A stretch of DNA of 5,568 nucleotides. Origin: an uncultured Alcaligenaceae bacterium. GTDB lineage: Bacteria > Pseudomonadota > Gammaproteobacteria > Burkholderiales > Burkholderiaceae_B. The stretch spans positions 1 to 5,568 of the forward strand of contig CALCPT010000115.1 in assembly GCA_937897265.1 (NCBI GenBank). Direction: 5' to 3'. Under the pieces are notes generated by a model. The model searched no databases, was not told the origin of the DNA, and saw only the letters and a program-made list of their open reading frames with translations. This document shows, piece by piece, positions 1 through 4,692 of this stretch. The position numbers were made by a program, and so were the translations under genes. Position 1 is the first letter of the stretch. Each line of letters starts with the position of its first letter.

Positions 1-479
1 ATGCGATCGGCCTCGTCAAGCACAAGAGTGTGCACGGTTGACAGGTCAACACGACGCGCTTGCAAGTGATCGAGCAGACGGCCAGGGGTGGCCACCAACA
101 CGTCAACACGACGCGACAAAGCTTTGAGCTGCGCGCCATAAGGCATGCCGCCCACGACGGTTGCGATACGCAGGTCGTCAAGGTTGCTACCGTACATGGC
201 TGTGGCTTCGCTGACTTGCAAGGCAAGTTCGCGTGTGGGGGTCAGCACCAAAACCTGCACACCCCGGCCTTTATTGGCTGGTTTTTGTGCGATGCGGTTG
301 AGTGCTGGCAACATAAAGGCTGCGGTTTTACCGCTACCGGTTTGCGACGAGACCATTAAGTCTGAACCAGCCATTGCAGGCGGAATCGCTGCCATTTGCA
401 CAGGCGTAGGCGTTGTAAAACCGGTACGTTCAATTGAAGAGAGTAAAGCGGGCGCGAGCCCTAACGAATCGAAGGACAT
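1..479 (-). CDS. rhlE: DEAD-box ATP-dependent RNA helicase, RhlE type (N-terminal part, cut by window edge)
   Basis: RhlE-type helicases use ATP to unwind short RNA duplexes and act in the cytoplasm in ribosome assembly and RNA decay. The first 159 residues are visible. In order they carry the Q motif (about residues 20-28, PTPVQ), Walker A/motif I (45-52, SQTGSGKT), motif Ia (81-88, PTRELALQ), a GG pair (110-111), motif Ib (131-137, TPGRLLD) and motif II DEAD (155-158). The helicase C-terminal domain lies beyond position 1. I place the start at the ATG ending at 479 because the protein then begins MSFDSLGL, as E. coli RhlE does, and because AGGAAAG sits a few bases upstream. The frame stays open for a further 74 codons upstream to an ATG at 701, but that stretch does not look like protein. 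The gene has its own 286-nt upstream gap with a candidate promoter and structured leader. Family assignment is firm; the RhlE subgroup rests on the N-terminus. Confidence 0.93.
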   Translation of the reverse strand, partial: MSFDSLGLAPALLSSIERTGFTTPTPVQMAAIPPAMAGSDLMVSSQTGSGKTAAFMLPALNRIAQKPANKGRGVQVLVLTPTRELALQVSEATAMYGSNLDDLRIATVVGGMPYGAQLKALSRRVDVLVATPGRLLDHLQARRVDLSTVHTLVLDEADR

Positions 480-481
480 GA

Positions 482-488
482 CTTTCCT
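482..488 (-). promoter_or_regulatory. Ribosome-binding site of rhlE
   Basis: On the minus strand AGGAAAG lies two bases before the ATG at 479-477, with its GGA about 5-6 nt from the start codon. It decides the start, since the in-frame ATG at 701 has only an A-run before it. The same seven bases are perfectly complementary to a CU-rich tract at 633-639 in the predicted leader, so the site could be hidden by pairing. Confidence 0.7.
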
Positions 489-491
489 AGA

Positions 492-506
492 GGCCAGATA
501 GTGGCC
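492..506 (-). promoter_or_regulatory. Short GC hairpin just upstream of the rhlE ribosome-binding site
   Basis: GGCC at 492-495 and GGCC at 503-506 pair perfectly around a 7-nt loop (496-502). On the RNA strand the loop reads ACUAUCU. The hairpin ends 4 nt from the AGGAAAG ribosome-binding site. Its loop is complementary to the loop of the hairpin at 597-614. Confidence 0.45.
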
Positions 507-545
507 ATATGACGCAGCCCGGAGAATTGGTAGACCGGCGGTAGT

Positions 546-581
546 CGGTTGAATCGAGCATCGTGCCGACCGAATCAACCG
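546..581 (-). promoter_or_regulatory. Central stem-loop of the rhlE leader
   Basis: CGGTTGA (546-552) pairs with TCAACCG (575-581). After one opposed mismatch (553/574), 554-556 pairs with 571-573. A 3-bp stem with a triloop (558-560 with 564-566) is possible at the tip. This is the strongest local inverted repeat in the intergenic gap, and it sits inside the longer-range helices listed for the leader. Confidence 0.5.
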
Positions 582-596
582 AACGTCTGGGCTGGA

Positions 597-614
597 GATC
601 CATCTATCTGGATC
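597..614 (-). promoter_or_regulatory. Perfect 6-bp hairpin in the rhlE leader
   Basis: GATCCA (597-602) and TGGATC (609-614) form a perfect 6-bp stem with a 6-nt loop at 603-608, read GAUAGA on the RNA strand. There is no U-run after it, so it is not an intrinsic terminator. The loop and part of the stem are complementary to 494-501. Confidence 0.5.
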
Positions 615-713
615 ACACTTGCTGCCCACGAAAGGAAAGGAGGTCAGAAATCGATGATGTGTGTGCTTAGCTAGGCATTGCCCGCTAGCGTCCTGCGACA
701 TCTTTTTTGCAGT

Positions 714-764
714 GTGCGAATACTACCCTACTTTTAGATCGGGGTAAACCCTTTAGTGCGAATA
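714..764. repeat. 9-nt direct repeat flanking the candidate rhlE promoter
   Basis: GTGCGAATA occurs at 714-722 and again at 756-764 (plus-strand reading), 42 nt apart. One copy overlaps the end of the -10 box and the approach to the start site. The other lies upstream of the -35 box, next to the ung stop codon. The offset equals about four helical turns, which would suit a regulator binding both copies on one DNA face. No regulator is identified. Confidence 0.45.
720..748 (-). promoter_or_regulatory. Candidate sigma70 promoter for rhlE
   Basis: On the minus strand TTTACC (748-743) is followed after exactly 17 nt by TAGTAT (725-720). Each hexamer matches the consensus at 4 of 6 positions, and the spacing is optimal. 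The predicted transcript start is near 713, giving a leader of about 230 nt. The -35 box lies within a small inverted repeat (GGG-TTTA-CCC). No strong intrinsic terminator separates this promoter from the upstream ung gene, so read-through from the operon may also feed rhlE. Confidence 0.4.
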
Positions 765-765
765 A

Positions 766-1512
766 TTATGCTTTCCAGTCAATTACTTGCAAGTTTCGTT
801 GTAATAACCACGCATTTGCCGTTTTAAAGTGACCACAACCAATAAAAGGATTCGCCCCTCGGCGCGCCGATAGAGGCGAAGGATGATTGCACGTCAAAAC
901 CAAGTGCTGGGGCTGGTTAACAAGCAAGACCTGCTTGGTTTGTGCATGTGCGCCCCACAGCATAAATACCTTCGGGTGTGGGTCTTGTGCCACCGCCTGA
1001 ATCAAGGCATCGGTCACGGTCTCCCAGCCTTTGCCGGCATGCGAGGCCGGTTGCCCGTCTTCGACTGTCAGTGCAGTATTTAACAATAAAACCCCTTGCT
1101 GCACCCAACGCGATAAATCATTTTGACTTGCGTTGGGCTTCAAAACTAATTGCGACGGATCATCAGGATATTCAAGCTCGATCTCGGCCAGAATATTACG
1201 CAAACTCGGTGGGCACGCCACACCATCAGGAACAGAAAACGCCAACCCCTGCGCCTGCCCGGCACCGTGATAAGGATCTTGCCCCAAGATCACCACGCGC
1301 ACGGCTTCGGGGGTTAACGCTTCTAGCGCACGAAAAGGCTGGGCGGGGTAAATAATCGCTTCGCTCTGCAACCGTTGCGCGAGCATTGCAGACAAGTCGT
1401 TCAGCGCACGCTTCGCTTGGTCAGTGCGCAACACCGATTGCCAGGCAGGCGCCAGCGCGCTTAGGTGCGCAAGCAAATCCGCTTGTTTTAAATGATTAGA
1501 AAGTAAGTGCAC
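766..1512 (-). CDS. ung: Uracil-DNA glycosylase, family 1
   Basis: Removes uracil from DNA, arising from cytosine deamination or dUTP incorporation, as the first step of base excision repair in the cytoplasm. The 248-residue protein has the family-1 signature: the water-activating loop GQDPYHG at 77-83 with catalytic Asp79, the PPSLRNI segment at 101-107, the uracil-recognition strand LLLNTALTV at 142-150 (Asn145), and the DNA-intercalating loop HPSPLSARRG at 210-219 with catalytic His210. Its length is slightly above the roughly 230 residues of E. coli Ung because of an N-terminal tail and a short insertion before 132. The reading starts at GTG (1512-1510); the codon immediately before it in frame is TAA, so no longer form is possible. 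Ribosome-binding support is weak (GGGG about 14 nt upstream). It follows the HIT gene after 39 nt and is probably the last gene of the operon. Confidence 0.96.
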   Translation of the reverse strand: MHLLSNHLKQADLLAHLSALAPAWQSVLRTDQAKRALNDLSAMLAQRLQSEAIIYPAQPFRALEALTPEAVRVVILGQDPYHGAGQAQGLAFSVPDGVACPPSLRNILAEIELEYPDDPSQLVLKPNASQNDLSRWVQQGVLLLNTALTVEDGQPASHAGKGWETVTDALIQAVAQDPHPKVFMLWGAHAQTKQVLLVNQPQHLVLTCNHPSPLSARRGANPFIGCGHFKTANAWLLQRNLQVIDWKA

Positions 1513-1518
1513 TTAAAC

Positions 1519-1533
1519 AGTCATCCCCGTTAA
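1519..1533 (-). repeat. Copy 1 of a 14/15-nt element before ung
   Basis: The plus-strand reading is AGTCATCCCCGTTAA. It matches the element at 2009-2022 except for one extra C. On the coding strand it contains TTAACGGGGATGACT and lies just upstream of the ung GTG start. Its ATG opens a three-codon frame (MTV, then TAA) that ends directly against the GTG. Confidence 0.5.
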
Positions 1534-1551
1534 CCCAACTCAGCGCCCCGA

Positions 1552-2004
1552 TCACAACGTTGAGGCAAGCCGAGCCACCAAGGCCTGATGATAGGCGTTC
1601 AGTTGCTGTTGAACGCGCCCGCGCAAAGCGGCTTGCGCAGCCTGCGCCGCTGTATCGGCTGAGGGCAACGCAGCCCATACCGCTTGCGGAAAATGCGGAT
1701 CACCTTGCCAACGCGGAATCACGTGCCAGTGCAAGTGGGGCACCACATTACCGAACGCTGCCAGATTGATCTTGTCAGGTTTGAGTTCAGCACGCTGAAC
1801 GGCTTCAACCAGCAGCACAATGCGCAACAACTCAGCCTGCTCTGCTGCGCTCAAGTCAGTCATCTCTACCACGTGGGCGGCCCAAACCACCCGCGTAAAC
1901 CCGGGATACAACGCATCGCACGCATCGATGACACGCAGATGTTGGTTTTGCCATAAGACGGTACCACCCGGGGTCTGACAAAGCAGGCAGTCAGCGCTAT
2001 GCAT
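1552..2004 (-). CDS. HIT-family nucleotide hydrolase
   Basis: HIT proteins are small cytoplasmic hydrolases that cleave phosphoanhydride or phosphoramidate bonds in substrates such as diadenosine polyphosphates or AMP conjugates; the substrate of this one cannot be read from sequence. The 150-residue protein has the histidine triad H90-x-H92-x-H94 (HLHWHV), with the central His as the expected nucleophile, preceded by the KINLA-FGN segment typical of the family (78-86). An N-terminal C6-x-x-C9 pair may help bind zinc, as in many HIT proteins. The last 35 or so residues are Ala/Gln-rich and probably helical. The ATG at 2004 lies 14 nt after the pap stop, and the ribosome-binding site (GGGA) is weak and distant. 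An out-of-frame ATG at 2014 (MTQDA then stop) overlaps the start. The family is certain; the biochemical role is not. Confidence 0.92.
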   Translation of the reverse strand: MHSADCLLCQTPGGTVLWQNQHLRVIDACDALYPGFTRVVWAAHVVEMTDLSAAEQAELLRIVLLVEAVQRAELKPDKINLAAFGNVVPHLHWHVIPRWQGDPHFPQAVWAALPSADTAAQAAQAALRGRVQQQLNAYHQALVARLASTL

Positions 2005-2008
2005 CTTG

Positions 2009-2022
2009 AGTCATCCCGTTAA
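2009..2022 (-). repeat. Copy 2 of the 14/15-nt element before the HIT gene
   Basis: The plus-strand reading is AGTCATCCCGTTAA, which includes the pap stop codon (TAA on the coding strand) and lies 4 nt before the HIT ATG. The coding-strand GGGATG pattern is shared with the element in front of ung. The repeat therefore sits at both gene junctions on either side of the HIT gene. Confidence 0.5.
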
Positions 2023-3491
2023 ACCTGAGCGTGTTCTAGTGCTTTGACAATCGCCTTGAGCACTTCGACACGTGCGTAATGCTTGTCGTCAGCGGGCAAA
2101 ATATGCCACGGTGCCACAGAGGTATTGGTGTGAGTAAACATTTCGTTTGCCGCAACCGAATAAGCTTTCGCTTTGCGCCGATTACGCCAGTCTTCTTCAG
2201 TGATTTTAAATTGCTTGAAAGGCGAGTGCGCACGTGCTTTGAAGCGTTTGAGTTGCTCGGCAGGCGTGACCGCTAGCCAAAATTTAAGCACAATCGTACC
2301 CTTCTCGACCATCTGCTGTTCAAAATCATTGATTTCATCATACGCCCGCGTCCAGGAGGCGCGAGTGATGAGTTTTTCGACGCGCTCAACGAGTACGCGA
2401 CCGTACCAAGAGCGATCAAAAATAGCGATACGACCTCGTCTGGGCACATTACGCCAAAAGCGCCACAAATAAGGTCGAGACATTTCAGGAGGAGTAGGCG
2501 CCGCGACAGGCATCACATCAAACTGGCGCGCATCAATCGCACGCGTCACGCGTCGAATCGCGCCACCTTTGCCGGCAGCATCTGCACCTTCAAATACAAG
2601 CGCCAACGAGCGTTTTTGAAAGCCTTTTTGACGAACCAGTTGTGCCAAGCGATTCTGCAACAGCAAAATCTGCGTTTCGTAATCGCTTTTACTTAACGTG
2701 GCGTTGTGATCAAGCTGCTCAAGCCACTTCACCTGAGGCTGCTGGACTGGCACGCTATCAGGTTCGTGAAACACCGGCACTCGGATCGCACCGACTTTTA
2801 ATGACGCTAGCACTGCTTGAGCAGTGCGCACCATTCTAAGCTTTGGATCGGCACTCGGAATCACTACCCAAGGGGTGTGGGGCGCATCAGTACCAGCCAA
2901 AACTAACTGACTGGCGCGCCGGATCGAATTAAATTTCTTATGCGCTGTTAAGTCGAGTTTATCAACCTGCCATGCTGTCGAAGGATTCGCCAACAAGTCG
3001 TCAATTCGCGCTTGCTGTGCCTCACGCGACAAGTGAAACCACAGCTTCAGAATCTGTACGCCATTGGCAGCCAAGGTTGACTCAAACCGTTTGACAAAAA
3101 GAATGTCTTGTTCAAGCGCCTCTAAGTCTGGATTCTTGCGAGCCGCCTCTTTAAATAACGAGGTGTACCGCGAGCCAAACACGATCCCAATCTCACCCTT
3201 AGCGGGTAGTTTCATCCAAAACCTACGCGCGGCGGGATACGCTCGATCCTCGCGGCTGGCCTCTGAAAAAGCGATCGTGTGAATGTGACGCGGATCCATC
3301 CACTCATTCAGCAAATTGATCGTCTCGCCTTTACCAGCCCCATCAATCCCCGCAACCAAGATGAGCAGGGCTCGATCTTTAAGCGCGATGTGACGGTACT
3401 GCTCGTTTACCAACTGGATACGCAGGTGTTGTTCAATCTTCTTAAACTCATCTTGCGACAGTTGCGGATCTGCTTCAGCTTCTTGAAACAT
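2019..3491 (-). CDS. pap: Polyphosphate:AMP phosphotransferase (two-domain PPK2, class II)
   Basis: This family transfers phosphate from inorganic polyphosphate to AMP to make ADP in the cytoplasm, linking stored polyphosphate to adenylate balance. The 490 residues form two fused PPK2 P-loop domains, the normal class II architecture and length. Domain 1 (about 15-230) has Walker A GIDGAGKG at 48-55, then NLLNEWMDPRHI, but where active domains have the D-R-S-W-Y lid signature it reads G106-S-R-Y109. Domain 2 (about 265-490) is intact: GADAAGKG at 302-309, PYLWRFWR at 340-347, the lid FDRSWYGRVLVER at 358-370, then KFWL and ITEEDWRNR. Catalysis is therefore expected from domain 2. The start is the ATG at 3491, giving MFQEAE, like the family's usual N-terminus. 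It lies 7 nt after the cca stop, with AAAAGG overlapping that stop. AMP specificity is inferred from architecture. Confidence 0.93.
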   Translation of the reverse strand: MFQEAEADPQLSQDEFKKIEQHLRIQLVNEQYRHIALKDRALLILVAGIDGAGKGETINLLNEWMDPRHIHTIAFSEASREDRAYPAARRFWMKLPAKGEIGIVFGSRYTSLFKEAARKNPDLEALEQDILFVKRFESTLAANGVQILKLWFHLSREAQQARIDDLLANPSTAWQVDKLDLTAHKKFNSIRRASQLVLAGTDAPHTPWVVIPSADPKLRMVRTAQAVLASLKVGAIRVPVFHEPDSVPVQQPQVKWLEQLDHNATLSKSDYETQILLLQNRLAQLVRQKGFQKRSLALVFEGADAAGKGGAIRRVTRAIDARQFDVMPVAAPTPPEMSRPYLWRFWRNVPRRGRIAIFDRSWYGRVLVERVEKLITRASWTRAYDEINDFEQQMVEKGTIVLKFWLAVTPAEQLKRFKARAHSPFKQFKITEEDWRNRRKAKAYSVAANEMFTHTNTSVAPWHILPADDKHYARVEVLKAIVKALEHAQV

Positions 3492-3498
3492 AAGTGCG

Positions 3499-4692
3499 CT
3501 ACCTTTTTAAAGTCCTGCCTTGCAACGCCTCTAAGCGCGCAGCGCGCACCCGTTGTTTGATCTGATCTGGCGCACTAGCCGAGCGCGCGGCGGCGCCGGC
3601 GTCGACCGCCAAGACCACTTGCAACCACGACTGCCAGGCTTTTTGCATCGTGCGCATCGAGTCATTCACCGCGCCGGCTGTTCGCAGCAGTGTTTCAAAA
3701 CGCTCAGGCTTACGCAAAGCATCGCAAGTTTCGAAGAGCGACAAAATAGCGTCTGCGCGCTCTGCAGCATTGGATGCCTCAAGCAGAGTTCCAGTCGTTG
3801 TCGCGGCGGCGCTAGCGGTGTCCTGACTCTGACAAAGCACAACGCTCAATTGCAACATAGCCTCTGACACGAGCGGCAATAAACGCGCCATATCGGCGCA
3901 CTCTGACGGCACACGTAGCCGGGTTGCAAGCGCCTTGAGCTGCCCACCCGTCTGCAGGCACAACACTGCATAACGCGATGCTAAGGGCAAACCTTGTTGT
4001 GCGACTCGATCGACTAAAGCCTGCACGGTCGCACTGAGCACAAGCTCTGGCATGATTCGGGTTGCTGCGCCAACATCGCCCAACAACGCTAGCATGCGTG
4101 ATGGTTGCGCAGATAACAAGCCCCGCGCTAACTCTTGCCACACGCGCTCGGGCACCAGTGCATCAACTTCGCCTGAGTCAACCATCTTGCGGCACAGCAG
4201 CAAGGTCTCGGGGGCCACGACAAACTCAGTGAAGCGAGCCATAAACCGGGCTAGTCGCAGAATCCGTACCGGATCCTCTTCAAACGCAGGACCAACGTGT
4301 CGCAACACTTTTGCCTGCAGATCTTTGACGCCATCCAGCGGATCAAACAACTCGCCCGCTATAGATTGCGCAATCGCATTAACTGTTAAATCGCGACGCT
4401 GAAGATCTTCTTCTAACGTCACCTCGGCGCCGGTGTAGAACGTAAAACCTTTATAACCTCGCCCCGACTTACGTTCAGTACGGGCCAAGGCATATTCTTC
4501 TTTGCTAGTGGGGTGCAAAAACACCGGAAAATCACCCCCGACAGGAATAAAACCGCGCGCCACCATGAGCTCAGGGGTCGCCCCCACAACAACCCAGTCG
4601 CGATCGCCCGCTGGCTGGCCAAGCAAGGCATCGCGCACCGCGCCACCGACGATATAAACCTTCAAACCTTCAGTCGCGCGATCAGCACTCAC
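3499..4692 (-). CDS. cca: CCA-adding tRNA nucleotidyltransferase, form without an HD motif
   Basis: Adds or repairs the 3'-terminal CCA of tRNAs from CTP and ATP without a nucleic-acid template, in the cytoplasm. The 397-residue class II enzyme shows VGGAVRD (15-21), metal-binding D30-R-D32-[10 protein letters not shown] (77-85), the [15 protein letters not shown] segment (94-108), the nucleotide-selecting [12 protein letters not shown] (139-150) and ERVWQE (182-187). Downstream, [13 protein letters not shown] (259-271) aligns by eye with the E. coli C-terminal region, but the H-D metal site of the HD phosphohydrolase domain is absent: E. coli reads LCHDLGKG where this protein reads LCLQTGG (244-250). 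Residues about 289-312 are Ala/Thr/Ser-rich, and so is part of the tail (362-375). The start is GTG at 4692, overlapping the slt stop as GTGA, which suggests coupled translation; no Shine-Dalgarno is evident. A TTG nine codons in (MKVYIVGG) is an alternative start. Confidence 0.95.
   Translation of the reverse strand: MSADRATEGLKVYIVGGAVRDALLGQPAGDRDWVVVGATPELMVARGFIPVGGDFPVFLHPTSKEEYALARTERKSGRGYKGFTFYTGAEVTLEEDLQRRDLTVNAIAQSIAGELFDPLDGVKDLQAKVLRHVGPAFEEDPVRILRLARFMARFTEFVVAPETLLLCRKMVDSGEVDALVPERVWQELARGLLSAQPSRMLALLGDVGAATRIMPELVLSATVQALVDRVAQQGLPLASRYAVLCLQTGGQLKALATRLRVPSECADMARLLPLVSEAMLQLSVVLCQSQDTASAAATTTGTLLEASNAAERADAILSLFETCDALRKPERFETLLRTAGAVNDSMRTMQKAWQSWLQVVLAVDAGAAARSASAPDQIKQRVRAARLEALQGRTLKR

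Larger units (their letters stand above)
480..713 (-). promoter_or_regulatory. Predicted structured 5' leader of rhlE mRNA (about 230 nt)
   Basis: This is the untranslated stretch between the candidate promoter and the rhlE start. Hand folding gives nested perfect pairings: 482-488 with 633-639 (7 bp, includes the ribosome-binding site), 494-501 with 604-611 (8 bp), 515-520 with 589-594 (6 bp), 532-535 with 585-588 (4 bp), and 546-552 with 575-581 (7 bp) followed by an opposed mismatch (553/574) and 554-556 with 571-573. Two local hairpins (492-506 and 597-614) are alternatives to the 8-bp helix. A smaller stem, GCTAG 670-674 with CTAGC 685-689, lies nearer the 5' end. Long leaders with autoregulatory roles are known for cold-shock DEAD-box genes such as E. 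coli deaD/csdA; that this leader acts similarly is inference. It does not match any riboswitch class I can recognise. Confidence 0.5.

Noticed and set aside
60..501. Overlapping plus-strand reading frames of 99 and 118 codons.
   Set aside because: They are antisense to rhlE, whose helicase motifs are unmistakable, and their translations show no recognisable domain.
608..644. Resemblance to the 3' end of 16S rRNA: CTGGATCAC at 608-616 and ACCTCCTTTC at 635-644.
   Set aside because: The two matches are on opposite strands and nothing else of 16S rRNA is present, so this is not an rRNA remnant.
631..674. Plus-strand six-codon frame (MMCVLS, stop at 672-674) after a near-perfect AGGAGG, followed by a small stem (670-689) and a T-run at 703-708, resembling a leader peptide with attenuator.
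   Set aside because: Everything downstream on the plus strand is antisense to ung, so there is no gene to attenuate. The T-run is 13 nt from a weak 5-bp stem, and no plus-strand promoter is evident. The same bases are better explained as a CU-rich element of the minus-strand leader.
700..765. Intrinsic terminator after ung.
   Set aside because: The only inverted repeat near the stop (GGG-TTTA-CCC) has a 3-bp stem and no following U-run on the minus strand.
978..1355. Plus-strand frame of 125 codons.
   Set aside because: It lies wholly antisense to ung; the Arg/Pro/His-rich translation is typical of a shadow frame.
3812..4141. Minus-strand frame of 109 codons in another register.
   Set aside because: It is nested inside cca, whose conserved motifs run across the same region; the translation is compositionally odd.
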